Part shown: positions 50,016 to 63,400 of the stretch, one piece after another
How the letters are laid out: the number at the start of each line of letters is the position of its first letter
Numbering within the stretch: the first letter of the stretch is position 1
NCBI GenBank assembly: GCA_008694505.1
Contig: VZDJ01007747.1
Coordinates: 1,825,390 to 1,889,389, forward strand
From: Cyanoderma ruficeps
Lineage: Eukaryota; Chordata; Aves; Passeriformes; Timaliidae
Length of the DNA: 64,000 nt
Direction: 5' to 3'
Program-made: the position numbers and the translations under genes
The notes under the pieces: model-generated
What the model was told of the DNA's origin: nothing
Database searches by the model: none
Seen by the model: only the letters and a program-made list of their open reading frames with translations

Positions 50016-53000
50016 GTTAGAAACAATAAACAGGCATTGATCCCCGTTGCTTGTTTTTATTTGAAACACATCTTCCCAAAACAGTCTTGATTTGAAACAA
50101 CCAAAACTTTTCCATTTCTCTTTTAGTTGCTACTAAGGTTAATCAGCTTCACTGTTCAAAAACTAAAATAATAGTATTTTATTTTATCTGCATTTGCTAG
50201 ATTTACTTGCAAGGTACTGTTTATAACTTTTAGCATTGGTTCAAAAAGTCCTTTAGGATTTAGTACTTTTTATGAGAAGATACCAGCATAGTCTGATTTA
50301 ATAAATTAAACAGATCTAACCTTTAAACTCTGAGAATTTTCTCTAGTCTTTAATTTTTTTTTGATCCTTTCCTGCACCCACTTAAAGTTCCAACAAATTT
50401 TAAAAATAATCCGCATCCCAGATCTTAATGCAGTATTTTTAATCCTTTGGTTTCAACCAGAAAAACTTACTTTTTGCCCCTTCTTTCTCTCTGAATCCAC
50501 CAACACTTTTTGAATTGGCAAAGTACTTGTCTTCATAAAGAATTAAACTCTTTTTTGAATTATATCTCTGGGATTTTCAATTTTCAGTTGTAGTTCCTGC
50601 CTAGCTCTTTCCTTTCTATTAGGTTAGCTTACAGTTTCCTCAGTTTCAGGGAACTGGCTGTTCTGAAGCTCAGCGGCAGGACTGTGCTTTGGTTAATTCT
50701 TCCTCCATATTTTACTTTCTAAACTGATCCCTACTGCGTTTTCTTTGCATGTGTGCCTTGCAACCTTAACATTCTTCAGCCAGTTTCCAACAGATGATCC
50801 ATGAAAAAATGGGGTTTTCCATTTATATAATCTCTTCAACGGGACTGTGATGTAAAGATCCATGCTACCAGAATCTTCAGCTTCACCAGCTGTACTGTTC
50901 ACCTCATCACAGGTGAGGGGGATGTATTTCTTAGACAGGAATTTGGCTTGGTTTTTCCTCTTCAACTCTTTCATAGTCCATGAAGTTCTTTAATGTGTCA
51001 TTCATTCATGGAGTTTTTTCCATCTGATGACAGGCAATGGAAAAAATGTTGTCATTAGTAGAAATGTACAAGATAAATGAAGGCTCAAAAGGATTATGAT
51101 TTGAAGCCAAACTTCTTCCTCTCCTGCCTTGCTTTTTTTCTCTGTTATCAAAATGATTTGGGTTTTGTTCCAGTTTAGGATCATCGATTACTACTTTTGG
51201 TAAGAACATTGAGCCAGATTGTGGGAAACGTATTTTTATCAAGTTGTCTTCTGGAGTTTGTCTTAAACTTATGGGATGTGATTTAATCAGTTTCTGAAAT
51301 TTGTTGTCAGTACTAACTCTATATCCACCTGTATATATCCAGCTACCTTATTTTGTTTGAAAAATTCCTGCAGCCTATAATTCTTGGTCTAATGGTATAC
51401 TGCATGATGGTGTTTGAGTCTGTGATTTTTTGAATTTTCCAGGAGCTCACAAATTGGAATAAGTCTCTTGGTTTTGAATTTAGATAAGAAAAAATAGCTG
51501 TTGTGACCATCTTTTGCATACCTCACTCCATAATTTTTTTCTTGTGTACTGCCTTTATTTGCTTCTTGTCTGAAATATATCCAACTGCTTCAGCTTCCAA
51601 CCATACGGAAAGTTCTTCCCCTGTATCCCTTCATTCTCATAAGCTTTGTCTTTGTTCCCTCTGATTTTGCAATATTTTTTAAAAATAGAGGGATTGTGAG
51701 TAAGTAGTAAATCCTTTGTGAGTTCTGAATATTGGATATCTAAGTGAAGAAGAAAACAGGTCAAATGGAACTTAAGTTAAAACAAATAGTACCCTTGAAA
51801 ATGATATTTTCATTCCAACCTTTAAATAAATGGGGGGAGGGGAAGTCAAAGTTAGGTTGGAAGTAAGTAGTTGCTCATTTGGGAGAATACAACACAAGAC
51901 TGGCTGAATTATAAAGGAGAGAAGCAATTTTTTGATTTTTCAAGGGAACAGAAAACCAGGTCTCTGTCAATGTAGTGTTCTGCTTATGTCTTGCCTCTTT
52001 GTTAGTAGATGACACTCCAAGGTCTATTGGGAAACTTCTCTTCATGTGTGTGTTTGCAGTGGGGAACAAAACAATTATGGCAGTACCTGGAAATATGTAA
52101 GATTTGGGGCCAGTGGAGGAAAGGCCAAAGAAGTAATTGGATCAGAGAATCACTTGTTGAATGTGTGTGACTTGACAGGTTGGAAGAAGGAGCTTGTTTT
52201 GGTTTTCACCCCTTTGCTTTTAAGACGTGCTGGGTGTGCACACAAATGTTCATGGAAGTGCATTCCTCTGCAAGAAGCCTGTGCAGCAGCTGGGCTTTGT
52301 CCCTGTGCAGTGTCAGCATGCAGTGCTTAGCAGAGTTTCTGCAAAAATTCCTATGTCCCGGTGGTATATCATTTTTAGAGGAAGAGGGATTTGAGGCAAG
52401 TTGCGCAGGTGTATTGATGGTGCCCAACCTGCCCTGCCTGATTGGCTCCCTGTGTTGGGTGACCCTCCTGTTCTCAGATATGCACACACGACGGAAACAT
52501 GACAGAGTTTCTTAGTCTCATATGGGACCAGGATTATGAGTTTGGTGCGTGTCAATCCCTCATTTCAGGCAGTCGGTTGAAGGGACAGCATATGGAGGAA
52601 AAGATGATGTTGACTTTGTGCTTTAGGGCTTCTTAGAACTCTTTATTGTGTATTTCGCTCTGCTGCATTGCCTTGCTGAGTCCTTGAATGCTTTGCACAA
52701 GTTCTTGTATGGTCAGAAAAGGGGGTCTTCTGCTTTTTTCCCCCCTAAATCTATGTATCTTTAAAGCACTGAAAATTGAAGTTAATTGAAGCAAGTGTTC
52801 AGGCAAACTTATGGAGAGAGCTCTGTAGGAAGGTAAGCAAAGCTGGTTTTGAACCCTTTCAAGGTGGATTTCAAGACTCCCTTCTGTCATTCATCTGATC
52901 AGGAGAAGTGCAGCTCCCAGCTTGGAGTCCTGTGGCTTGTGGATCTCTGCTGGGGAGTCAGAGGCCCACGATATACAGTAACATAGACCTAGTTAGAAAA

Positions 53001-56000
53001 TAAAAGTGCTTTCTTCCATACATGCATTGGCTAACAGGATAGGAACACTTGAGCTGCACAGGCACACACAAACAATATGCTTTAGGGAAAGACCACAAAT
53101 ATGTTAAAAATCATAATCTGATAAACTCAGATGCTTTCAAAATACAAACGTCCTGTCATTTCTTTTCATAACAAAAATGATCACTTAAAACTTTACCGCA
53201 GCTTAAATATTCACAATGTAAACATCAACAAAACTGATGATTGTTTCAGCACCTAATGGGCCTTTTGCTGTGGAAATAAATATTTTGGCACCCAATCTTT
53301 CCATATGATATTTCTAATAGGAACTCACAGTGCAGAATCACCATTTGGTTAGACAGCTGAAGTAAAGCAGATTAGATATGCAGATATGGAGACTTCTTTT
53401 CCAGACCATTTTCCATTTCTGAAACTTATTTTGTTATTGCTATTTTAATCTTTTCAGTGCAATCAGAAATTTCTTTCCAAACTCCTGAGCCCATCTTCTC
53501 TTGAAGAACGGAATAGTTTATGACTTCTCATTTTTTTTCCCCACCCGAGACCCAAACCAGCTGCAGGCTTCACTTTGTTTCTCCTTCTTCCCTCCCAGAT
53601 TAAAATCCCAGAGTCTTGGGTCTTGGCAAGAAAGTGCAGCAGTTTTTTGCTGTGGGTTTTTGGGGGCTGGGTGTAGAGGAGTGAAATGGAATTGGGTTTC
53701 CACGCCTGCCTGTACTGCATGTGCAACCAAAAGCAGCTGTTATGAAGGACCCAGCTGGATTAGGGGGGCTAATTTGGTACATGACTGGTGAAGCACCTCT
53801 TACTGATGCTTTGTCCTGGTGCTGGCAAGATATGAGTTACTTTCTTAGTCAATTCTGCCCAGTACAGGATCTGTCTCCTAGATGCTGTTTCTGAATGTTT
53901 TGTTATTTAAGATGCACTGATCTTAGTAATTTATGCTATTGTTCCATAGATGTATCGTTTTTCTGTGGCCTCACATTTCTACTGTCATTCAGATCATATT
54001 AAACATGGTTTTTCCTTTTTAAATACTAACATCTAGGATTAATTTAATCCCACATTTTTTCCTGGATAACTTAAAGTTTTGGATGAATCACTCCCCAAAA
54101 AATATTAACATGTCCAAACCTCAGCCTAAATGTGAAATTAAACCAGGATTCAATAGGTTTGGATGAAAGCCTGCTCTTGGGCCCTCCTCAGAGCACACAC
54201 TGAATCAATGTTGAATCTGTCCTAACAAGTCTGACAGCCTTGCTGCATTGCCTAGTACTTTTGGATCTTCTGTGTTTGGGAGTTTCTTCCATATGATCCA
54301 AATCTGAAGCATCTCAAACCCAGACAAGCAAAACTTCTGAGAATTAGACGGAATTAGTTAAAGAATTGGAAGGGATTATTACTGAAACATGATGTTGCAA
54401 TTTATAACTTTTTTTCCTTGCAGGTAAGACTTTTTGGTACCTTTCTCAACAAAGGGAAATGTTTCCAAAGAATTTGACACTTTAGGCTCCAACTATTCTA
54501 ACAGAAAGAGTTGAAAGCAGTCAGAGCACCCTAGCAAGAGAAATTTTGGTAGGGAAAACCTGGAAGGCACCATGTGAAGTGAGCAACTGAGTGTTAAAAT
54601 GTATTCAATGCATGGCACACCTACAAAAGGAGGGAATTTGTAATTTCTCTCTAAGGCTGAGTTAGGGAATCACATTACCAGTGTTGTTCTGCTTTCCAGT
54701 TTCTTGGAAACTCCCTGAATTTTCTTTTAGCTCTGAACATGACTGCTTGTGTGGTGTTCTTTTATCAATTAGCATTAACCTTTCATTCAATATGGAAAAT
54801 GCACTCCACTTTTTCGAAGAGACGTCTGAGGAACCATGAGAAGTTCTATGTGACATATAAAACTGTAGTATTGTAAGCAATATAAGTATTATTCAGCTAT
54901 AAATCAGTGGAAAAGCTTACATTTTCATTACACTAAAGCAGAACCATCTGTAATGCCACCTAATATGGATGAAAGAAGCATACTGGAACTGGCAGTTGTT
55001 AATGGAGAAAGAGAGAAAATAAGGATAATAAAGGCCTTGGCAACTTCACTGAAAGGGATAGAATTCTTTTTGTAAAAACTGATCTTTTCTTAAAAAAAAG
55101 GAATATGTTATTGATCTGGGCATAGGAAGAGAAAGATAGTAAAGAAAAAAAAATTAGAAGGAAGAAGAGTAGAAACTTCAAATTGCTCAGAAATTTGAGT
55201 TGAACCACATTTTGTAATCCACCACCAAGAGTGATTATTTGCTTACCTTGTAAACATCTGAAATTTTTTGGGTTCTCCAGTAAAAGTGCAAATTCTTATA
55301 CTTCCTTATTTTGAAGTTAGAATAGGTTCATCATGTGGCTGCTGTCTTTCTTCTGGTCTGTTTCTGTTCTCACTGAGGGTTTCCCTTTCTCCTGTTTTTC
55401 ACAAAGTTTGCAGTCTCTGTTTCCAAGATATGTGTATCTCTTTCACCTTGTTTTGTGATGGGAATCCTTTATCTCTGCCTTTCATCTTTTGCTTTCCAGT
55501 ATGGCAGGTATATTTTATTCCCTCTCTTTTTCCTGCCCTTATGATGGACTGTTATCTATCACTTATCCCATTCTGACAGACAAGTTGCAACCCTTACAAA
55601 GGTCAGACCTTGGGGTGAGGTTTGTTTCCTTCTCTGTCTTCAGAGAAATGAGAAGCTTGTGGCTGTGCTGCTTTCTGAATTGCATAGTAAAACAGTTCAG
55701 GAAAAGAAGGGAGGTGTAACAGGGAAGTAATCCGTTGTCCTGATACAAGGCTCCAACAGGGTAAAGTTAAGGAAGGTTGAACTGTGATCCTTATGTGCAA
55801 GTGTTCCATGGCTCATTGGCTCTCCTTTGGTTTGGTTCATAACAATTTTTATCTAAATAGACTTGGTATTTATGTCCCAGTGCATATGTTGTCATGAGAT
55901 ATGCTGTTTTAGTAGTGAGTGTCAGTTTGGGTTGTTGACTGCAGTGTCCTTGCCCTAAACCAAAATAAAAACCAGACTCGGTGCACACACATGGTGCAGG

Positions 56001-56654
56001 GAGGAACATGGATATAACCTTATAATAATATTTCATGTAATATAGTTGAAGCCACTGGTATTCACCAGCATTGGGCTGTGGGCCAAAATTCAGCCTCAGA
56101 GCACTTTTAGGAACTGCATAGAGTTGTCCTGTTGGCTACACTCCCCCTCTTTTCTCTGCCCTCCCCCTCTTTTCTCTTCCTTCTGCTTCAGTGTCTGATT
56201 TAAGCAGTTTGGCAGACAGGAGAATTAGCTCATGTAAGTCTGGGAAAGAATGTGGAGATAACCTGCTCCAGCAAGGCTGGGGTCTTCGAAGCTGCATATG
56301 ATTGTTGCTGCTGTAAATAACAATTGTTTTAAGCTTAACATTTGGGGAAGCCTGGGGACAATTGTATGTTAATGTTGTGCAACCTTTTGAAAATAGGGGA
56401 GGATTGTAGTCTTTGGCAATAATAGCTCTGCAATAAAGCAAAGGTGAAGGGACACCAGCAACTGTTCTCATCATTGCTGCCTCCTTTACCACACTCAAAG
56501 CACCACCAGTTTCACTGGCCCGGAGGCATCATCTTTGTTCTGTCCAAGAACCTGATTTTCTTGCAATGTTCTTACTTTTGTAAAGCCTAGCATTGCAAGA
56601 TCTCAAATACCTGTTCCCTGACAAAGAGGGAGCCCTCCTGACAAGTTTTGGGAA
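50016..56654. other. AT-rich non-coding stretch
   Basis: No gene is recognisable. Overlapping frames near 52.0-52.6 kb and 53.5-53.8 kb reflect slightly higher local GC and match no family I know. A 20-bp tandem duplication of pyrimidine-rich sequence lies at 56141-56180, and a weak old-repeat-like motif (GGGCCAAAATTCAGCCTCAG) lies at about 56079-56098. Confidence 0.6.
56141..56180. repeat. 20-bp pyrimidine-rich tandem duplication
   Basis: CTCCCCCTCTTTTCTCTGCC (56141-56160) is followed immediately by the same 20 bases with a single G-to-T change (56161-56180). It is the tightest head-to-tail duplication I noticed in the window and is almost purely pyrimidine on the + strand. Confidence 0.9.
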
Positions 56655-57262
56655 GTGCCAAGAATGCAAATGGCAGCTTGGCTTGTAACAGGAATAGTGT
56701 GGCCAGCAGAAGTAGGAAGGGATTGCCATCTCTGCGTGGCACTGGTGAGGCTGCACTCTGAGTGTTGTGTCCAGCTCTGGGTCCCTCACAACAGGAAAGA
56801 CATTGAGGTGCTGGAATGAGTCCAGAGAAGGATAATGGGATTGATGAGGGATCTGGAGCACAAGTCCTGTGAGCAGTGGCTGTGTGAGTTGGGGGTGTTT
56901 AGCCTGGGGAAAAGAGACTTTGGAGACCTGGCTCTGTTTAACTACCTCAAAGGAGGTTGTAGTGAAGTAAGGGGTTGGTCTCCTCCTAAATAACAAGGCA
57001 TAGGGTGAAAGGAAATGGTCTCAAGTTGTGCCTAGGGAGGTTTAGACTGGATATTAGGAAAGATTTCTTCAAAGAAAGGGTTATCAAGCATTACTACAGA
57101 CTGCGCAGGAAGTGGTGGAGTCACCATCCCTGGAGGCGTTTAAAAGATGTGTAGAGGTGTCACTTATGGACATGGTTTAGTTGTAGACTTGGCAGTGGTA
57201 GGTTAACAGTTGGACTCAGTAATCCTAAAGGTCTTTGCAAATCTTAGTTATTCTGTGATGCC
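56655..57262 (+). mobile_element. CR1 LINE, 5'-truncated, sense orientation
   Basis: CR1 sequence in the sense direction runs from about 56655 (AATAGTGTGGCCAGCAGAAG at 56693-56712 is a typical internal segment) to the tail TTATTCTGTGATG at 57249-57261. It covers the last part of ORF2 and the 3' UTR. The blocks GGTTTAGACTGGATATTAGG, GGGTTATCAAGCATTACTAC and GGACATGGTTTAGTTGTAGA are close to the family pattern. Numerous stops and small deletions make it inactive. The 5' boundary is approximate. It is the only sizeable CR1 here on the + strand. Confidence 0.93.
56743..56993 (+). pseudogene. CR1 ORF2 C-terminal relic with in-frame stops
   Basis: Read in frame from about 56743, the sequence gives LVRLHSECCVQLWVPHNRKD then IEVLE, clearly related to the CR1 motif [20 protein letters not shown]. 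A TGA at 56817-56819 interrupts it. The same frame resumes with [18 protein letters not shown] and [14 protein letters not shown], matching the LEHKSYEERLRELGLFSL and [14 protein letters not shown] blocks, and then meets a TAA at 56991-56993. A few codons are missing around 56915-56925. The polymerase catalytic motifs lie upstream in a full-length element and are absent here. No functional protein is possible. Confidence 0.88.
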
Positions 57263-57608
57263 CTAAGTACCTTTGGGCATGGCCAGTAAGCATTATTATT
57301 CCAGAATTTTTAAGCTTCTCAAAATAAAAATGCTGCTTGTTTTCATTCTGATGTTTAAATGTAATGTTGGGCCAGTGAACTCTAGTCCTGATGGTGATCT
57401 CTTCAGTGTAAATACAATATCTCTTTTTATTCTTAATCTGTTCTTTTCCCTTCCTGATATATTGTCTTTCTTCTTTCACATTAATCTATTTTACTTTTTT
57501 ATTTGTAATTTCTAGCTAGTAGGTCAGCCTCTGCTTCTGTGAGCTCTTGGCTCTCCGAGAGCTGCTGTGCTGCCTGCTCCATGGTGTCTCTCCTCTGCTC
57601 CTTTCCAG

Positions 57609-57775
57609 ATCACAGGGACTGTGTCTTGAAACTGCTGGAGAGTCAGTGGAAGATGCTGGCTACTATCCCTGAGAGCTGCAGCCAGCAGTTTGTGAGGGGG
57701 GCTTGTTTTTCAATCATTCAGTATTTTCAGAATTTCTGTGAACTCCACTGGAAAGGAACAATTTCCTTCTACTAA
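57609..57775 (+). CDS. Weak terminal-exon candidate
   Basis: CTCTGCTCCTTTCCAG (57593-57608) is a good pyrimidine-rich splice acceptor. The frame that is open after it continues with HRDCVLKLLESQWKM, through CSQQFVRGACFSIIQYFQNF, to a TAA at 57773-57775. I do not recognise this as any protein. The frame is also open upstream of the acceptor from a GTG at 57539, which is not a normal eukaryotic start. An open length of about 55 codons after an acceptor-like sequence can arise by chance in a window of this size, so I hold this loosely. Confidence 0.13.
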
Positions 57776-60350
57776 CCTGCCAGCATGGGGCCAAAACTTC
57801 AGTTGGGGTTTGGGCCTGCTGCAGAACAGCATCTTTAGTAAGGAAGGGTCAAACTATTGTGCTCCTGAAAATTTTTAAAAGCCTTGATTTTTCAAGGATG
57901 GTGATTGTCATCTCTGTGCCGAGTACTTCAACAAATAAGGAGGACATCACTGCTGCCATTTAGAGACCCGATTTTTGTGTTCGAGAGTGTGTCGGCAAAG
58001 CAAAACTGGAAACGGCCATAAAACCAGTGGGCAGGAAAGGCCTCTGTGGCAGCTTGTGCTGACAATGGAGTGTTTTGACATCTTTAGGGGGTGTGGTGGC
58101 TTTGGCTCAGCAAGCGCTGGTTTCCTAGGGCATAACTGATTGGTTTGGAGGTTTTGCATTAATAAAAGTTTGTCCTACAGCCACCTCTCCATCCTCTCAC
58201 TCCAGAACAGCCTGCTGTTGTACCAGTGGAATTACTGTGCACTCTAGACTTTAAACTCATAAATTGCTGATGCCAGACTGTTCCAATGAGCAGCTTTTTG
58301 ATATCCTTTACATGTTAAAAAGTACTCAGGCCTGTTGACAAAGCAAAGAAATGGTGTCAAAAATAATTTTAAAACCTTTTGACCTGCAAGGTTTAAGAGA
58401 ATTAGGCACAGATTCTTTGCTTTAAGCCTCTTGGTGACAAGAAATATGGTCCTATGCTAGCCAGTTTGATTGACAGTGGCGTTTGTAGTTTCAGCTGCTA
58501 ATACACTATGCTCCTTGTATATTCCTAGTGTGTAAATATAGAAGACTATTTGTCACCTGGATTGATGGATTATGCATAAGTGAGACAATGTGGTTAAAAT
58601 TCTAAAGCATATATGAAAAAGCATAAACTTTACATAACTCATAAAGCAATGCTTAATACACATAATGAAGTATCCTTATTTTAATCAAGAGAAACTGCCA
58701 GACTTTAAAACAAGAAAAGATTATGCAGCTGGCATGGTGTGTGGGGCTTTTTATAGCTCCATGGTACTAACCTGCATCATTGAATTTTTGACAACCATAA
58801 TAAAATGTATTGGAAAATTGATTACTTTTAAGAGACTCCTCATAGCCAGCTGCTTTTATTTGTAAATGTCATATATTGAAGCTGTTGTAGGCTTCATCTC
58901 TTCAAGTGGGATTCTTGGCTGAATGTGAACTTTTATGTAGGTATAAAAGCACTCTTGTTTTACATTCTTCAATTACTTTTCAGCACTTTCATGTGTATTT
59001 GCAGAAGTAAAAGTTTACTAAAGTCTTTCCCACCATAAATAGTTGCATTTATTTCCCACCATACCATGATTACAAATTATTTGTGCTCTTGAGGTGTCGT
59101 AAATTTTGATAATACTAAAATGATTTTGTAATTGATATTTTCAGAAAATTCCAGAGTTTTTTTCAAGGAAAAGAGCATGGTTAAGTTATTGATTTTTGGG
59201 TAGAGAAAAGAGAATTTGCCATGAAAAGAGTGCTATCACCTCTTGAAATATGCAGTAAAATTGGTATTTTCAGCATGCTGCTCTTATCTTTATTTGCTGA
59301 TAGAGAGACTATCCAGAATTTTTTGGCTTTAAGGGAAAGGCTATGGTTAGGTTCACATTACTCAGCATTTAATAAGTATGAAGTACAAGAAAAGAAGACA
59401 TAACCCTGTACTACAACCTTTCACGGATTTTGTTTAAGGAAAGCATTTTTTGTAGTGTAAATTAATCTAAATAAATGAAAGTTCAAACCAGCATGTCTTT
59501 TAATCACATTAAAAACTGTCTCCCAAAGCCCTTTTACAGACTAAGCTATCCTGCTGACCAGTGGGGGCTCTGTACACGGTGCAGGGCTTGCCTGTAAACT
59601 GGTATGTTTTTGTAAACCACTCTGAAGCAGTTTTTGTGAGGCCACATCCTGCTGTTTTGCTGTACACTGAGTACTAATAGATGTCAATGGCAATTTCATG
59701 CATGTTTTGAGAGGGCCGTGCCCTTCAGCATTATTTTGTTCTACAGAGATATTATAGTAGAGTGGTTGGTTTCTGATTAGATTCTAATTTATTTTATTTT
59801 TTTTTTCTATAATGTGATGAACTTTCTGTGGCTGACTTCTGGCATTTAACATAAAAAGCCCAGACTCAGAAGATACAAAAATAGATATGAACATAGGTAT
59901 CAGCATGATTAAGATTTTTATTTGGTTTCAACAATGAGGGATTCAATTAGATGCATTTTATCATTTGTTCTGTTAGCTCACATATTTGCTTTGTTACTTT
60001 AGAAACCAGCTTTTGAACTCAAGCATGCCCACAGCTGAAATTAGGTGTATTCTCAGATGAAATGTTTTAAAGTGTTAGTTATCTTCAATGGATTATTTTA
60101 ACTAGCTGCAGTACCTTCTTTCTTATGTTTGAGTCTCTGCTGTATTCTAGACTGGAAAGTCCAATTGTTGCCTTATTTTATGGCAGTTTGTGCATTTCTC
60201 ACTGGTTCAGTGGGACCCTGGGAGGTCATTTGGCAACATGGGTTAGAAGAGAAAGGTTACATTCACTGCAGTTTAGTCACACCATGCACCTATAGTTTGA
60301 CAACATATAACATTTATTAAACATTCTGACTCAGAAAAAAATATGCAAAG

Positions 60351-60392
60351 AACATTGCTAATAAGACCTATAAAACATTGCTAAAATAAGAC
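60351..60392. repeat. Short direct duplication, 23-bp period
   Basis: AACATTGCTAATAAGAC at 60351-60367 recurs as AACATTGCTAAAATAAGAC at 60374-60392 with a 2-base insertion. It sits immediately before a homopolymer complex. Confidence 0.75.
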
Positions 60393-60397
60393 TCATA

Positions 60398-60427
60398 CCC
60401 CCCCCCCAAAAAAAAAAAANAAAAAAA
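60398..60427. repeat. C10-A12-N-A7 homopolymer complex
   Basis: Ten C are followed directly by twelve A, an N at 60420 and seven more A. The N and the adjoining homopolymers indicate unresolved length in the assembly. Confidence 0.92.
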
Positions 60428-63400
60428 CAATTCCAAAAGAGAAAGATGGCTATCCTGTGTTTTATTTGGTGTGGATTTTACTTCTCAGTTTTGAATAGAC
60501 TTCTTCACTTTTATACTTGGAGGAATTCTATTTATGGCTAGATGGTATGGACCAGACTTATTTATATTGTGTAGCTAAAATAATTTAACTAAAAAGAGAA
60601 ATAAATGTCACTCTTATAGTTTCACAGAGGAGAAATTGTCCTTAACTTTGTCTTATTTCATTTTTTAAGCTTGAAGTTATTCAAAGACTGGGAAGAAAAC
60701 AAGACAATTTAAATGAGGTTCCTGAAGCTCCTAACTGTTACAGGTGGTCATGTTTTGCCCCTTCACTCTATGAATACTGAGCTCCATACCTTTTCAGTTT
60801 GCCTAATTTTGTGGAGAAAAAAAAAAAGTAATCTAGTCTGTGTAGGAAGATGCCAAGAAATAATTGTACTATTGATTGAATACCAGTTCTCTTGAAAAAA
60901 AAGAAAGTCTTTGCCCTCACTTCAATTTGTTTTCCTTCAACATTCAGATGTAGACTTTTATTATAATTTTCAATGACTTGGTTAATTTTGGAATCTTAAT
61001 GCATTCACAGAGCAGAAAAGAAAGCTTGTGGTCACTCACCTGGTTGAGCATTCTGAGGTTTCTGCTCTGTTAGAGATCTTCTCCAGTATGTACAATGTTT
61101 TAAGATCAATTTTGAAAAACTTGAAAAGTCAAGTTTACCTCGCCCCACATATAAAAAGAACCCAGAGATTTTTTTTTTCCTGCAGGCTCACATTTAGCAA
61201 CCTATGTCAGGATGTCCATTATAGCTCCATCTAGGAGCCTCAAAGATTATGAAAGCAGCATCCACACTTCAATATTTCTCTATCATTTCTCTCTTTCCCA
61301 TTTTCTAGTTGCTATGATTTTTAATTTATTTTTTCTAAGCATAACTCTGATATAGAAAAAGTTGCTAACATATTCAAGAAAACATATCCTCTCAAGTGAT
61401 ACAAAAATGTTGTATCTAGACCCCATCTTCTTATGAGCAAGCAATACTAAAAATAAAGTAGTAAATGGGAATCCTTGTTTTGCATGACAAATGAACAGAA
61501 ACGTTAACAGTTGATGGCCATGGTTGCCATCCAGTTTATAGCTTTTCATTTTTTCAATTAGAATTTAAAAATGTCAACAAAAACAGATGTGTAATTAACC
61601 CTTTAAGGCCTTCCAAATCTTGCCAAATTCTGGGTTGATTGTGTAAGACTGAAGACTCCCCCTTTAACTTTTGTATTTCGGAGGTTGAGATTTATTCTAA
61701 GAGGAAACCTGGGGAAGTAGCTTGGCTGATAAGGGTAGACTGATGTGCCAGGACTTGATTTTTCCATGCTGCAGAAACTGGTGCTACTGATGTAATGCTG
61801 GAATCATGTCAATGTTGTAGTAACTTCTACTTTGAGGCACACTGCTCTGCTTACATTGAAAGACTGACTCATGCATTTTCTTCCCTCAGAGCTCTTGCTG
61901 CTTGGGTATTTGTTATATGCTTTAGAGGCCAAACAAATTCCTGAAATGGATTGAATAATAGGTAATAGATTGACTTGGTTTGATTTCATTGTTGTTGTTG
62001 AAGTCAGTGTGGTTTGGTGAATTAGAGAAAAGTCAGTCATCTGTCTGTGTAATGAAACCATTTCTGAAGTGAAGGGGAATGCATAGAAATAGGAAGTCAT
62101 TAATTTCTGATGTTGCATGGTGTACCAAGATTTCAAATTATGTCAAAACCGACATAGTGCACTAATGTATCAGAGTACAAATGTCAGTCTCTCAAGCTGT
62201 GGTTTTTTGCATTTCTGCATCTCTTGGTCTCATAATAAAGTGGTTTTGTAGCTCTCAAAGGTTCAGTACCCTTAATCCCAAATGCTGGATTATCCTGAAC
62301 AGAATTATTGAAATAACATACCTCTAAGAGATAATAATGGCATTCACAGAGAAATGCAGTAACTCATGTTGCAGATGGACTGAATGTTTTTAACTTCATG
62401 TTTTAGCAAGTGAAAAGGGAAACATACCTTGTTTCCCATGTGCAAAATCTGTCCTGAGTCTGTTATAATGTAGGGAATCTTTCCACATGCTCATTATCAA
62501 TCCTTGCTGACAACCTTGATGCTGCAGTATCATCAGTGTAATCCCTAGATATTTGACAGAATAGGGTTAAATATCTCTTGTAAATTGTCATTTACCCTTT
62601 GTGCTTCCCATCTGGATAGGAGTGCCTTGGAACTGAACTCTGAGCTACTCTTCAGCTATGTCTGAAGGAAAACCACACAGAAATAGGTGTGAATTTCCTA
62701 TGTGTTCCCAGTAAGCTAAGCAGGAAAGTGAAGAGACCAAGACTTGTTGAGGCTGAGGGAATTGGCTGTACAAAAGAGAGAGAAGGCACAGTTCAAAGGG
62801 TGAGCTGCAGGAACAGAAACCTGGCTGGCCATCTATGTTCTTTACGATGGACAAAATAACAAGAAATTATTTTTGTACATTTCAAACTTTGCTTGCAATG
62901 GACTGTTTTGTGTCCTTGATAATTGTAAGTTTGGAGAACAGATTTTTGAAAGTCTTAGAGTTTATGCTCATGTCAACCAATAATCAAATATACAAGAGTA
63001 TAAGGTCATTAGTGCCATTGTACTGAGAGCCCCATTGGCATGTTTCGCTTTCTATCAGGAGGCTAGTGGGAGAAAAGCTGCTGGGGCTAAACCAGCTCAA
63101 GGGCTTGTGAGCACGTGTGTCTAGAAAGTGACTCTCCACTGCAACAGCCTGTGCAGTGTCCTTGGTGGGTTGTTATTTTATGGAAAACCTGATTTTAAGC
63201 TGGCTGCAGATGGCAAATTAAGTGACATCATCATACCATGAAGAAAATAAATGCTTGCTAGTTATTTCTATTACATAGGAGCCACATTTCTTTACCCCAC
63301 TTCTCCATATACTTTATTATGTAATTGCTTTCTTAAAGGAACTTAACAAATAAATGTTGGGGGAAAAATAGAAAAAGTGTGGATTACATCAATTTTTGTT

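Noticed and set aside
55251..55262. TGTAAACATCTG, similar to the miR-30 5' end
   Set aside because: The similarity stops after the first ten bases and the surrounding sequence does not fold back on it.
55485..55507. TTTCCAG-TATGGCAG-GTATAT arrangement resembling an 8-nt micro-exon
   Set aside because: Such acceptor-donor spacing arises often by chance, and no flanking exons support it.
56079..56098. GGGCCAAAATTCAGCCTCAG resembling the end of an ancient palindromic repeat
   Set aside because: Only about 20 bases match the remembered pattern, with mismatches, and no inverted partner is visible nearby.
56529..56996. Minus-strand frame of 155 codons
   Set aside because: Most of it is the antisense shadow of the sense CR1 ORF2 relic at 56655-57262; it has no independent homology.
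59630..59705. CTGAGTACTAATAGATGTCA-type motif resembling an old palindromic repeat
   Set aside because: The match is too short and diverged to separate from chance by eye.
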